DNA of 64,000 nt from Deroplatys truncata (lineage: Eukaryota > Arthropoda > Insecta > Mantodea > Mantidae), in assembly GCA_030765065.1 (NCBI GenBank), contig CM060984.1:2738001-2802000 (forward strand), in the 5' to 3' direction. Position 1 is the stretch's first letter. The number at the start of each line of letters is the position of its first letter. Below, piece after piece: positions 23,428 through 36,107 of the stretch. A program made the position numbers and the translations under genes. The notes below the pieces were generated by a model. That model did no database searches. It was not told the DNA's origin and saw nothing but the letters and a program-made list of their open reading frames with translations.

Positions 23428-24691
23428 GACATTATAGAAAAACTTCATCATTTGCCTACCGGACAGGGACAACCACGAAAAACCTGAAAAAAGCTCTAAG
23501 AGTATTCTAACGCTTACCGATCTGGAAAAACCATGAAAACAAGATAGTACACTTTTTGACCGCTTTCGACCGGCAATGAGAACCCTGCTCCTACGTACGC
23601 TAGCGACCATTACGATGGTCCAGTACCAGGTTTTTGGTATAGTTAAATTACGTCTGTGCAAAGGGCGTCTGTACAGCGTTAAAAAAACCTAGGTATATCA
23701 GTGCGTAGTGATGTTGGTTGATCTTAAATCTGGTTAAGCATTTTCAAAAACAGTTTGCTTTTATTTTTTCGCATCGCGTGAAATTGCTGCGCTTTTTGTG
23801 GCGCATCAACACCAGTAAGAGGTAAGTACCACACGCATAATTATTTTTCGGGCCTGCTTGGCGTATGAATATGTCCTTTGGTGTTTTGGTACTGTAACCT
23901 CAAATCTCCTTACCCTCCTCTTGCGTCCGCTATCTTGTTTAGTTCTCACGTTGGCCACCGCATCTCCTAGTCGCCGACCCTCCGCCATTTTTAGTTCCCA
24001 CTATTTTAACCTCAAAATCTGATCTTCGAAGCTCTTGCTTCCGCCAACTTTTAGTACCCATTCTCACCACCGCGTCTCCTTGCCCCCACATCTTGCGTCC
24101 GCCATGTTGACCACTAACCTCGAAATTTCCTCGTCCTTAGACCTCTTGTCTCCGCCATCTTGTTTAGTTACCATTTTCGCCACCGCGTCTCATATCGCCC
24201 CATCTCTCTATCCACTCAAGAAAACTACCATCCAACGTTCAAAAATTGCTGATGAGTTCTGGAGAGGCTTTTGCAAATCTTGTTGGTAGGAAAACTTACC
24301 TTTCCCATTACCACCAACATACCCCACTCCCACACCTTTTTCTTTCCACCAATCATAATCTCTCTTATTCTTACCAATCAACAACTTTCATTTGTTCCTT
24401 TCCACCAATAACATCACTTCTTATTCACACCAATCACAACTTCACACGTCACATTCTGTTATACTTTTTATCCCTCGTTCGCCATCTTTTCCCTCTTTCA
24501 GTCCCTACCTCCGCACAGACAACACCTCGCCGCTCCGCTCCTCTCCATCACGTGTCCTCTATACTCTTTTATCTTCCACTCGGATTAACGAACCAATCAC
24601 ATTTCGTCTTATTTTTACCAATCAAAACCCTCCACGTCGCTTCCTGTTTTTCGTTCATCTTTCCCTAATCCTCAATTCTTTTATCTCGTCC
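23428..24691 (-). repeat. Right inverted arm of island
   Basis: Reverse complement of 17836-19112. It starts abruptly at GACATTATAG inside a 250-bp repeat fragment and runs out to TTATCTCGTCC at 24691, where the MITE-like element begins. It contains the mirror AAGATGGCGG words, the mirror CCAAT cluster and an ERSE-like site. Unlike the left side, the AAGATGGCGG flank of 17320-17835 is missing beyond it. Open frames 24035-24289, 24246-24668 and 24392-24712 translate the arm and mirror minus-strand frames in the left arm. Confidence 0.9.
24618..24636 (+). promoter_or_regulatory. ERSE-like site (CCAAT-N9-CCACG), right arm
   Basis: CCAAT at 24618-24622, nine bases, CCACG at 24632-24636. It is the mirror of the left-arm site, with the same spacer. 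The spacer differs at three of nine positions from that of the 250-bp copies while both halves are unchanged. Confidence 0.5.
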
Positions 24692-24824
24692 CGGATGAGC
24701 CAATTGCAATAACGATAATCCTTCCGCTCATGGCGCTTTTCAAACTTACCGCCGTCGCTCTTAATCCGCGGCGACACTAGCGCCCCTAGCGGCAGGATTA
24801 TCGTTAATCCAATTGGCTCATCCG
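24692..24824. mobile_element. 133-bp MITE-like element with terminal inverted repeats
   Basis: Terminal inverted repeats of 30 bp, at 24692-24721 and 24795-24824, agree at 28 of 30 positions and begin CGGATGAGCCAATTG. The interior is GC-rich and has no coding capacity. No target-site duplication is obvious: the left flank is CTCGTCC and the right flank is AAACTTA. It sits exactly at the lost right end of the foldback island. The superfamily cannot be told from the termini alone. The interior words CACTAGCGCCCCTAGCGG resemble, with one base missing, a CTCF core on the complement. Confidence 0.75.
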
Positions 24825-24850
24825 AAACTTATACTACTTACTCTATACTA
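24825..24850. other. Junction between MITE-like element and type B satellite
   Basis: About 26 bp of A/T-rich sequence with repeated ACTAC words that I cannot assign to the satellite or the elements. Type B satellite resumes at GTATTTGTAGTAGAGAGTGA, which closely resembles 30888-30907, another place where type B begins. Confidence 0.5.
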
Positions 24851-27800
24851 CTAGAGTATTTGTAGTAGAGAGTGACTCTGCAAAATATGGGGGATATTTT
24901 ATGGCTACTACCTAACGTCTGAGGAACCCGAAGGGACTATTGTATAGGTTATATAGTTGAGAGAGACTGTGCAATATATGGGGGACATTTTATGGCTACT
25001 ACCTAACGTCAGAGGAGCCTGAAGGGACTATAGTATAGGTTATATAGTTGAGAGAGACTGTGCAACATATGGAGGACATTTTATGGCTACTACCTAACGT
25101 CAGAGGAGCCTGAAGGGACTATAGTATAGGTTATATAGTTGAGAGAAACTGTGCAATATATGGGGGACATTTTATGGCTACTACCTAACGTCAGAGGAGC
25201 CTGAAGGGACTATAGTATAGGTTATATAGTTGAGAGAGACTGTGCAACATATGGGGGACATTTTATGCCTACTACCTAACGTGAGAAGAACCGGAAAGGA
25301 TTATAGTTTAGGTTATATAATTGAGAGAGACTCTGCAATATATGGGAATATTTTATGACTACTACCTCACGAGAGAGGAACCACAAGGGACTATATTATA
25401 GGTTATATGGTTGAGAGAGACTCTGCCACATATAATGGATATTTTATGGCTACTACCACACGAGAGAGGAACCACAAGTGACTATGTTATAGTGTATATA
25501 GTTGAGGTAGACTCTGCTAAATATGGGGGATATTCTATGACTACTACCTCACGAGAGAGGAACCACAAGGGACTATATTAGGGGTTATATAGTTGAGAGA
25601 GACTCTGCCACATATGGGGGATATTTTATGACTACTACCTCACGAGAGAGGAACCACAAGGGACTATATTATAGGTTATATAGTTGAGATAGACTCTACG
25701 TCCTATGGGGAATATTTTATGACTACTTTACCACGAGGTAGGAATCACAAGGGACTTTAGAATCGTATATACATTTGCGAGAACACTGCGATCTATGGGG
25801 AATATTTTATGACTACTTTCCCACGACAGAGTAACCACAAGCGATTAGAGTATAGGATATATGGTTGAGAGAGCGTCACCTACCTATGGGGTATATTTTA
25901 TGGCTACTGCCTCACGAGAGAGGAACCACTACGGAATACAGTACGGGATGTATAGTTGAAACAGACTCTGCGACCTATGGGTTATATTTTATAACTACTA
26001 CCTCAGCAGAAAGGAACCACAGAGGACTATAATATAGGATATATAGTTGAGAGAGACTCTGCGACCTTTAGAGAATATTTTATGGCTACGACCGCACGTG
26101 AGCGGAACTACAGGGGAATATAGTATACGATATATAGTTGAGAGAGACTTTGCGACCTATGGGGAAGTTTTTATGGCTGCGACCCCACGAGAGGGTAACC
26201 ACAAGGGACTATTGTATTGGGTATATAGTGGAAGGAAACTCTGCGACATATGGGGGATATTTTCTGACTACTTTCCTACGAGAGAGGAACCTCAAAGGAC
26301 CATAGTATTGAGTATATAGTGTAGAGAAACTCTGCGATATATGGGGGATATTTTTGAATAGTTTTCAACGAGAGAGTAACCACAAGGGACTATAGTATTG
26401 AGTATATAGAGTAGAGAAACTCTGCGATATATGGGGGATATTTTGTGACTACTTTCCTACGAGAGAGGAACCTCAAAGGATTATAGTATAGAGTATATAG
26501 CTGACAGGGACTCTGCGAAATATGCGGGATATTTTATCGCGACTATCCCAAGAGAGAGGAACCACAAGAGACTACTGTATAGAATACATAGCTGAAAAAA
26601 TTCTTTGCGAACAATGGGGATATTTTTTTACTACTATCTCACGAGAGAGGAACCACAAGCGACTATAATATAGGATATATAGTTGAAAAAGTTCTCTGCG
26701 AACAATGGGTATATTTTATGACTACTATCTCAGGAGAGAGGAACCACAAGGGACTATAGTATAGGATATTTGTTGACAGAGACTCTGCGACCTATGGAGA
26801 ATATTTTATGGCTACGACCCCACGAGAGCGGAACTATAGGGGACTATTGTATAGGATATATAGTTGAGAGAGACTCTGCGAGCTATGAGGAATATTTTAT
26901 GGCTATGACCCCACGAGAGAGGAAACAGAAAGGACTTTATTATAGGTTATATAGTTGAGAGAGACTCTGCAATATATGGGGGACATTTTATTGCTTGCCC
27001 TAACGTGAGAGGAACCATATGAGACTATTGTATAGGTTATATAGTTGAGAGAGACTGTGCAACATATGGCGGATATTTTATGGCTACTACCTCACGTGAG
27101 AGGAACCGGAAAGGACTATAGTTTAGGTTATATAATTGAGAGAGACTCTGCAATATATGGCAATATTTTATGGCTACTACCGCAAGTGAGAGGAACCGGA
27201 AGTGTCTATAGTATAGGTTATATAGTTAAGAGAGACTCTGCAACATATGGGGGATATTTTATGGCCACTACGTCACGTAAGAGAAACCAGAAGGGACTAT
27301 AGTATAGGATATATTGTTGAGAGAGACTCTGTAATATATGCGGGATATTTTATAGCTACTACCTCACGAGAGAGGAACCACAAGGGACTATATTATAGGT
27401 TACATAGTTGACAGAGACTCTGCTACATATGGCGGATATTTTATGACTACTACCTCACGAGAGAGGAACCACAAGGGACTATACTATAAGTTATATGGTT
27501 GGGAGAGCCTCTCCTACCTATGGGGGATATTTTATGGCTACTGCCTCACGAGAGAGGAACCACTACGGAATGCAGTACAGGATGTATAGTTGAGACAGAC
27601 TCTGCGACCTATGGGTTATATTTTATAGCTACTACCTCAGGAGAAAGGAACCACATGGGACTGTAGTAAAGGTTATATAATTAAAAGAGACTCTGCGACC
27701 TATGGGGGATATTTAATGGCTACTTTCCCACGAAAGAGGAACCACAAGTGATTAGAGTATAGGATATATGGTTGAGAGCGGATATGCGACCTATGGGGGA

Positions 27801-28650
27801 TATTTTATGGCTACTACCTCACGAGGGAGGAATTGCAAGGGACTATACTACAGGATATATAGTTGAGATAGACCCTGCGACCCATGTGGAATATTTTATG
27901 TCTACCACTTCACGAGAAAGGAACCACAGAGGATTATAGTATAGGATATATAGTTGAGAGAGACTCTTTGACCTATGGGGAATTTTTATGGCTACGACCC
28001 CACGAGAGAGGAACCAAAAGGGACCATAGTATAGGATATATAGTTGAGAGAGACGCCTCGACCTATGGGGGATATTCTATGGCTACTACCTCACGAGAGA
28101 AGAACCATAAGTGACTATAGTATAGCTAATAGTTGAAAACGTTTTCTGCGAACAATGGGGATATTTTATGACTCCTATCTCAGGAGAGAGGAATCACAAT
28201 GGACTATAGTATAGGATATATAATTGAGAGGGACTCTGCGACATATTGGGGATATTTTATGATTAAATTTACTACGAGAGGAGAACCAAAAAGGGACTAT
28301 AATATAGGATGTATAGTTAAGAGGGACTCTAGGACCTATGGGGGATACTTTATCACTAACTTCCCAAGAGAGAGGATACACAAGGGACTATATTATAGGG
28401 TATATCGTTGAGAGGGTGTCTGCGACATATGGGGATATTTTCCCATGAAAGAGGAACCTCATACTACTATGGTATAGGATATATAGTAGAGAGGGGGCTA
28501 TGATTCCTATTGGAGATATTCTATGACCTTTTTCCCTAAGGAGAGGAACCAGAAGGCACTATAGTATAGGGTGTATAGTTAAGAGAGGCTCTGCAACATG
28601 TGCGGGTTATTTTCCCATGGTATATAGTATAGAGTTAATGTTGAGAGGGA
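24851..28650 (+). repeat. Type B satellite array, first block
   Basis: Units of about 91 bp with TTGAGAGAGACTCTGC or GACTGTGCAA, TATGGGGGACATTTTATGGC and ACCTAACGTCAGAGGAGCC. The first units are almost identical at an exact 91-bp period (ACCTAACGTC at 25001, 25092, 25183). Further on units carry CTCACGAGAGAGG and are more varied. From about 26806 the block is duplicated at 31931. Short frames such as 26047-26319 and 27045-27302 are repeat artefacts. Confidence 0.94.
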
Positions 28651-30072
28651 CTCTGCTACCTATGGGGGATATTTTATGACTACTACCTCGCGAGAGAGGA
28701 ACCAGAAGGGACTATAGTATAAGATATATATCTGAGAGGGACTCTTTGTACTATGGGGGATATTTTATGATTACTACCTCGCAAGAGAGGAACCAGAAGG
28801 GATTTTAGTGTGAGATATACAGCTGAGAGGGACTCTTCGACATATGGGGGATATTTTATGACTACCTCGCAAAAGAGGAAGCAGAAGGGACTATAGTATA
28901 TGGTATACAGCTGAGAGGGACTCTTTGATCAATGGGAGATATTTTATGAATACTACCTCGCGAGAGAGGAAACAGAAGGGACTATAGTATAGGATATACA
29001 GATGAGAGGGACTCTTTGAACTATGGGGGATATTTTATGACTACTACCTCGCAATAGAGGAACCATAAGAGACTATAGTATAGGATATACAGATGAGAGG
29101 GACTCTTTGAACTATGGGGGATATTTTATGACTACTACCTCGCAATAGAGGAACCATAAGGGACTATAGTACAAGATATACAGCTGAGAGGGACTCTTTG
29201 AACCATGGGGGTATTTTATGACTAGTACCTCGCGAGAGAGGAACCAGGAGGGAGTTTAGTATAAAACATACAGCTGAGAGGGACTCTTTGAACTATGGGG
29301 GATATTGTATGATTACTACTTCGCGAGAGAGGAACCAGAAGGTACTATAGTATAAGATGTAAAGCTGAGAGGGACTCTTGGAACTATGGGGGATATTTTA
29401 TGACTACTACCTCGCGAGAGAAACAAGAAGTGACTATAGTATAAGATATACAGCTGAGAGGGACTCTTTAAAATATGGGGGACATTTTATGACTACTACC
29501 TCGAAAAAGAGGAACCATAAGAGACTTTAGTATAAGATATACAGCTGAGCGCCTCTGTTTAAACTATGGGGGATATTTTATGACTACTACCTCGCGAGAG
29601 AGGAACCATAAGGGACTTTAGTATTGGATTTACAGTTGAGGGGGACTCTTTGAACTATGGGGGATATTTTATGACTACTACCTCGCGAGAGAGGAACCAG
29701 AAGGGACTACAGTATAGAATATACAGCTCAGAGGGACTGTTTGAACTATGTGGGATATTTTATGACTTTTACCTCGCGAGAGAGGAACCAGAAGGAACTA
29801 TAGTATAAGATATACAGCTGAGAGGGACTCTTGGAACTATGGGGGATGTTTTATGACTACTACCTCGCAAGAGAGGAACCAGAAGGGAGTTTAGTATAAG
29901 ATATACATCTGAGAGGGACTCTTTGAACCATGGGGGATATTTTATGATTACTACCTCACGAGATAGGAACCACAAGGGACTATAATATAGCGTATATAGC
30001 TGAAAGGAACTATGCTATCTATGCGGGATACTTTATAGCTCCTATCCCACGAGGGAGGAAACTTAAGGGACT
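26806..30072 (+). repeat. B/A segmental duplication, copy 1
   Basis: Corresponds to 31931-36107. The offset between copies is 5125 up to about 27490, then 5763 from there to about 28670, then 6035 by 29769. The steps (638 and 272 bp) equal seven and three satellite units, all missing from this copy. The first step occurs at the word TATATGGTTG, which is repeated several times in copy 2. Homology ends at CTTAAGGGAC, after which the copies go to different satellite types. Confidence 0.88.
28651..30000 (+). repeat. Type A satellite within the duplicated block
   Basis: Type A units, starting after a short irregular unit (TTTCCCATGGTATATAG). Private variants include CGCAATAGAGGAACCATAAG, GAGCGCCTCTGTTTAAAC and TGTGGGATATTTTATGACTT, all found again about 6 kb downstream. 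Confidence 0.92.
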
Positions 30073-30880
30073 ATATTATAGGTTATATAGTCGAGAGACT
30101 CTGCGACCTATGAGGCTATTTCACGGCTACTTGCCCACGAAAGAGGAACCGCAAGGAACTATAGTATAGGATATATAATTGAGAGAGTCTCTGCGACCTA
30201 TAGGGGATACTTTATGGCTGCTCCCGTACGAGCGGGGAACCGCAAGGGACTATAGTTTACGAAATATAGTTGAGAGAGGCTCTGCGACCTACGGCGGATA
30301 CTTTTCGACTGCTTTCCTACAAGAGAGTAACCACAAGGGACTATAGTATAGGATATATATAGTTGAGAGAAACTCCGCGACCTGTTTTGTACTATTTTCC
30401 CACGATAGAGGAACCACAAGGAACTATTGTACAGGATGTATAGTTGTAAGGGAGTTTGTGACCTATGGGAATATTGTATGGCTACTACCTCACGAGAGAG
30501 GAACCACAAGAAACTATTGTACATGTTGTATAGTTGAAAGGGAGTTTGCGACGTATGCGAATATTGTATGGCTACTACCTCACGAGAGAGTACACACAAG
30601 GGAGTATAGTATAGGTTATATAGTGAGAGGGAGTATGTGACCTATGGGGGATATTTTATGGCTACTACCCTGTGAGAGAGGTACCACAAGGGTCTATAAT
30701 ACAGAATATATAGTTGAGAGACACTATGCGACTTATGGGGGTTATTTTATGGGCACTACTTTAAAAGGGAAGAACCACAAGGGACTATAGTACAGGATAT
30801 CCAGCTGGGAGTGACAATGGGACCTATGGGGCATATTTTATTTCTAGTACCTCACGAAAGAGAAACCACAATTGACTATA
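30001..30880 (+). repeat. Mixed B-like satellite units
   Basis: Divergent units with TCGAGAGACTCTGCGACC, GTTGTAAGGGAGTTTGTGAC, and truncated members (for example a unit ending in CCTGTTTTGTACTATTTTCC). They do not fit cleanly in A, B or C. The minus-strand frame at 30198-30599 (133 codons) is produced by two near-identical neighbouring units and is not a gene. Confidence 0.85.
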
Positions 30881-33800
30881 GTACAGGGTATTTGTAGAAG
30901 AGAGTGACTCTGCAACATATGGGGGATATTATATGGCTTGACCAAACGTGAGCGGAACCTGATGGGACTATTGTATAGGTTATATAGTTGAGAGAGACTG
31001 TGCAATATATGGGGGACATTTTATGCCTACTACCTAACGTGAGAGGAACCGGAAAGGACCATAGTTTAGGTTATATAATTGCGAGAGAGACTCTGCAATA
31101 TATGGGGGATATTTTATGGCTACTACCTAACGTCAGAGGAACCTGAAGGCACTATAGTATAGGTTATATAGTTGAGAGAGACTCTGCAATATATGGAGGA
31201 TATTTTATAGCTACTACCTAACGTCAGAGGAACCTGAAGGTACTATTGTATAGGTTATATAATTGAGAGAGACTGTGCAATATATGGGGGATATTTTATA
31301 GCTACTACCTAACGTCAGAGGAACCTGAAGGCACTACAGTATAGGTTAGATAGTTGAGAGAGACTCTGCAATATATGGAGGATATTTTATAGCTACTACC
31401 TAACGTCAGAGGAACCTGAAGGTACTATTGTTTAGGTTATATAATTGAGAGAGACTCTGCAATATATAGAGGATATTTTATAGCTACTACCTAACGTCAG
31501 AGGAACCTGAAGGTACCATTGTATAGGTTATATAATTGAGAGAGACTGTGCAATATATGGGGGACATTTTATGCCTACTACCTCACGTGAGAGGAACCGG
31601 AAAGGTGTATAGTTTAGGTTACATAATTGAGAGAGACTCTGCAATATATGGGAATATTTTATGACTACTACCTCACGAGAGAGGAAACACAAGGGACTAT
31701 ATTATAGGTTATATGGTTGAGAGAGACTCTACCACATATGGTGGATATTTTATGACTACTACCACACGAGAGAGGAACCACAAGGGACTATGTTATAGTG
31801 TATATAGTTGAGGTAGACTCTGCTAAATGTGGAGGATATTTTATGACTACCACCTCACGAGAGAGGAATCACAAGGACTATATTATAGGTTATACAGTTG
31901 AGAGAGACTCCGCCACATATGGGGGATATTTTATGGCTACGACCCCACGAGAGCGGAACTATAGGGGACTATTGTATAGGATATATAGTTGAGAGAGACT
32001 CTGCGAGCTATGAGGAATATTTTATGGCTATGACCCCACGAGAGAGGAAACAGAAAGGACTTTATTATAGGTTATATATTTGAGAGAGACTCTGCAATAT
32101 ATGGGGGACATTTTATGGCTTGACCTAACGTGAGAGGAACCATATGGGACTATTGTATAGGTTATATAGTTGAGAGAGACTGTGCAACATATGGCGGATA
32201 TTTTATGGCTACTATCTCACGTGAGAGGAACCGGAAAGGACTATAGTTTAGGTTATATAATTGAGAGAGACTCTGCAATATATGGCAATATTTTATGGCT
32301 ACTACCGCAAGTGAGAGGAACCGGAAGTGTCTATAGTATAGGTTATATAGTTAAGAGAGACTCTGCAACATATGGGGGATATTTTATGGCCACTACGTCA
32401 CGTAAGAGAAACCAGAAGGGACTATAGTATAAGATATATTGTTGAGAGAGACTCTGTAATATATGCGGGATATTTTATAGCTACTACCTCACGAGAGAGG
32501 AACCACAAGGGACTATATTATAGGTTACATAGTTGACAGAGACTCTGCTACATATGGCGGATATTTTATGACTACTACCTCACGAGAGAGGAACCACAAG
32601 GGACTATACTATAAGTTATATGGTTGAGAGAGACTCTGCCACATCTGGTGATATTTTGTGGCTACTACCACACGAGAGAGGAACCACAAGGGACTATGTT
32701 ATAGTATATATAGTTGAGGTAGACTCTGCTACATATGGGGAATATTTTATGACTACTACCTCACGAGAGAGGAACGACAAGGGAGTATATTATAGGTTAT
32801 ATGGTTGAGAGAGACTCTGTCATATATGCTGGATATCTTATGGCTACTACCACACGAGAGAGGAAGCACAAGGGACTATGTTATAGTATATATAGTTGAG
32901 GTAGACTCTGCTACATATGGGGGATATTTTATGTCTACTACCTCACGAGAGAGGAACTACAAGGGACTATGTTATAGTATATATAGTTGAGGGAGACTCT
33001 GCTACATATGGGGGATATTTTATGACTACTACCTCACGAGAGAGGAACTACAAGGGACTATATTATAGGTTATATAGTTAAGATAGACTCTGCGTCCTAT
33101 GGGGAATATTTATGACTACTTTCCCACGAGGTAGGAATCACAAGGGACTTTAGAATCGTATATATATATATTTGAGAGAACGCTGCGATCTATGGGGAAT
33201 ATTTTATGAGTACTTTCCCAAGACAGACTAACCACAAGCGATTAGAGTATAGGATATATGGTTGGGAGAGCCTCTCCTACCTATGGGGGATATTTTATGG
33301 CTACTGCCTCACGAGAGAGGAACCACTACGGAATGCAGTACAGGATGTATAGTTGAGAGAGACTCTGCGACCTATGGGTTATATTTTATAGCTACTACCT
33401 CAGGAGAAAGGAACCACATGGGACTGTAGTAAAGGTTATATAATTAAAAGAGACTCTGCGACCTATGGGGGATATTTAATGGCTACCTTCCCACGAAAGA
33501 GGAACCACAAGTGATTAGAGTATAGGATATATGGTTGAGAGAGGCTATGCGACCTATGGGGGATATTTTATGGCTACTACCTCACGAGGGAGGAATTGCA
33601 AGGGACTATACTACAGGATATATAGTTGAGATAGACCCTGCGACCCATGTGGAATATTTTATGTCTACCACTTCACGAGAAAGGAACCACAGAGGACTAC
33701 AGTATAGGATATATAGTTGAGAGAGACTCTGCGACCTATGGGGAATTTTTATGGCTACGACCCCACGAGAGAGGAACCAAAAGGGACCATAGTATAGGAT

Positions 33801-34412
33801 ATATAGTTGAGAGAGACGCCTCGACCTATGGGGGATATTCTATGGCTACTACCTCACGAGAGAAGAACCATAAGTGACTATAGTATAGCTAATAGTTGAA
33901 AACGTTTTCTGCGAACAATGGGGATATTTTATGACTCCTATCTCAGGAGAGAGGAATCACAATGGACTATAGTATAGGATATATAATTGAGAGGGACTCT
34001 GCGACATATTGGGGATATTTTATGATTAAATTTACTACGAGAGGAGAACCAAAAAGGGACTATAATATAGGATGTATAGTTAAGAGGGACTCTAGGACCT
34101 ATGGGGGATACTTTATCACTAACTTCCCAAGAGAGAGGATACACAAGGGACTATATTATAGGCTATATCGTTGAGAGGGTGTCTGCGACATATGGGGATA
34201 TTTTCCCATGAAACAGGAACCTCATACTACTATGGTAAAGGATATATAGTAGAGAGGGGGCTATGAGTCCTATTGGAGATATTCAATGACCTTTTTCCCA
34301 AAGGAGAGGAACCAGAAGGCACTATAGTATAGGGTGTATAGTTAAAAGAGGCTCTGCAACATGTGCGGGTTATTTTCCCATGGTATATAGTATAGAGTTA
34401 ATGTTGAGAGGG
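30881..34412 (+). repeat. Type B satellite array, second block
   Basis: Begins with TATTTGTAGAAGAGAGTGAC as the first B block does after the MITE. At 31120-31560 units alternate between GGCACTATAG and GGTACTATTG forms, giving a two-unit (about 182-bp) higher-order repeat. From 31931 it is copy 2 of the B/A duplication. The stretch 32610-33250 holds the seven units missing at 27490, and its own relatives lie at 25430-25850. Confidence 0.94.
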
Positions 34413-36107
34413 ACTCTGCTACCTATGGGGGATATTTTATGACTACTACCTCGCGAGAGAGGAACCAGAAGGGACTATAGTATAAGATATATATCTGAGA
34501 GGGACTCTTTGTACTATGGGGGATATTTTATGATACTACCTCGCAAGAGAGGAACCAGAAGGGATTTTGGTGTGAAATATACAGCAGAGAGGGACTCTTC
34601 GACATATGGGGGATATTTTATGACTACCTCGCAAAAGAGGAAGCAGAAGGGACTATAGTATATGGTATACAGCTGAGAGGGACTCTTTGATCTATGGGAG
34701 ATATTTTATGAATACTACCTCGCGAGAGAGGAAACAGAAGGGACTATAGTATAGGATATACAGATGAGAGGGACTCTTTGAACTATGGGAGATATTTTAT
34801 GACTACTACCTCGCAATTGAGGAACCATAAGAGACTATAGTATAGGATATACAGATGAGAGGGACTCTTTGAACTATGGGGGATATTTTATGACTACTAC
34901 CTCGCAATAGAGGAACCATAAAGGACTATAGTATAAGATATACAGCTGAGAGGGACTCTTTGAAACATGGGGGCATTTTATGACTAGTACCTCGCGAGAG
35001 AGGAACCAGGAGGGAGTTTGGTATAAAACATACAGCTGAGAGGGACTCTTTGAACTATGGGGGATATTGTATGATTACTACTTCGCGAAAGAGGTACCAG
35101 AAGGTACTATAGTGTTAGATATACAGCTGAGAGGGACTCTTCGAACTATGGGGGATATTTTATGACTACTTCCTCGCTAAAGAGGTACCAGAAGGTACTA
35201 TAGTGTAAGATATACAGCTGAGAGGGACTCTTTGAACTATGGGGGACATTTTATTACTACTACCTCACAATATAGGAGTCATAAGGGACTATAGTATAAG
35301 ATATATCCTGAGAGGGGCTCTTTGAACTGTGGAGGATATTTTATGACTGATACCTCGCAAGAGAGGAACCAGAAGGGACTATAGTATAAGATATAAAGGC
35401 TGAGAGGGACTCTTTGAACTTTGGGGGATATTTTATGACTACTACCTCGCGAGAGAAACAAGAAGTGACTATAGTATAAGATATACAGCTGAGAGGGACT
35501 CTTTAAAATATGAGGGACATTTTATGACTACTACCTCGAAAAAGAGGAACCATAAGAGACTTTAGTATAAGATATAGAGCTGAGCGCCTCTGTTTAAACT
35601 ATGGGGGATATTTTATGACTACTACCTCGCGAGAGAGGAACCATAAGGGACTTTAGTATTGGATTTACAGTTGAGGGGGACTCTTTGAACTATGGGGGAT
35701 ATTTTATGACTACTACCTCGCGAGAGAGGAACCAGAAGGGACTACAGTATAGAATATACAGCTCAGAGGGACTGTTTGAACTATGTGGGATAATTTATGA
35801 CTTTTACCTCGCGAGAAAGGAACCAGAAGGAACTATAGTATAAGATATACAGCTGAGAGGGACTCTTGGAAATATGGGGGATGTTTTATGACTACTACCT
35901 CGCAAGAGAGGAACCAGAAGGGAGTTTAGTATAAGATATACATCTGAGAGGGACTCTTTGAACCATGGGGGATACTTTATGATTACTACCTCACGAGATA
36001 GGAACCACAAGGGACTATAATATAGCGTATATAGCTGAAAGGAACTATGCTATCTATGCGGGATACTTTATAGCTCCTATCCCACGAGGGAGGAAACTTA
36101 AGGGACC
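31931..36107 (+). repeat. B/A segmental duplication, copy 2
   Basis: Second and longer copy of 26806-30072, with seven extra type B units and three extra type A units. Similarity is high enough that frames of the same sequence recur (for example 27884-28114 and 33647-33877). It ends at CTTAAGGGAC, then switches to type C, where copy 1 stays B-like. Confidence 0.88.
34413..36010 (+). repeat. Type A satellite within duplication copy 2
   Basis: Type A units matching 28651-30000. It carries an extra three-unit stretch around 35100-35400 with CGCTAAAGAGGTACC and CACAATATAGGAGTC. Related words occur at 45660-45800. Confidence 0.92.

Larger units (their letters stand above)
17320..24691. mobile_element. 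Composite foldback-type element inserted in satellite
   Basis: A 7.4-kb island with no 91-bp satellite. Its outer parts form long inverted arms (17836-19112 against 23428-24691), and the interior holds tandem repeats and a third partial arm copy. Long arms, internal tandem repeats and lack of coding sequence are features of foldback elements such as Drosophila FB and Galileo; this is a structural analogy, not a sequence match. I see no transposase, no clear terminal motif and no target-site duplication. The left side extends 516 bp beyond the paired region, while the right side stops at a small MITE-like element, so the right end appears truncated. It could also be a genomic inverted duplication rather than a transposed unit. 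Confidence 0.7.

Noticed and set aside
17320-24691. Island as an assembly mirror artefact
   Set aside because: The arms differ by many scattered substitutions and small indels and have different outer flanks, unlike a read fold-over.
24757-24794. CTCF site in the MITE-like element
   Set aside because: The core CCGCTAGGGGCGC lacks one G compared with the usual consensus; mentioned only as a resemblance.
17320-24824. tRNA, 5S rRNA or SINE promoter boxes in the island
   Set aside because: I looked for A- and B-box words and 5S landmarks on both strands and saw no convincing set.
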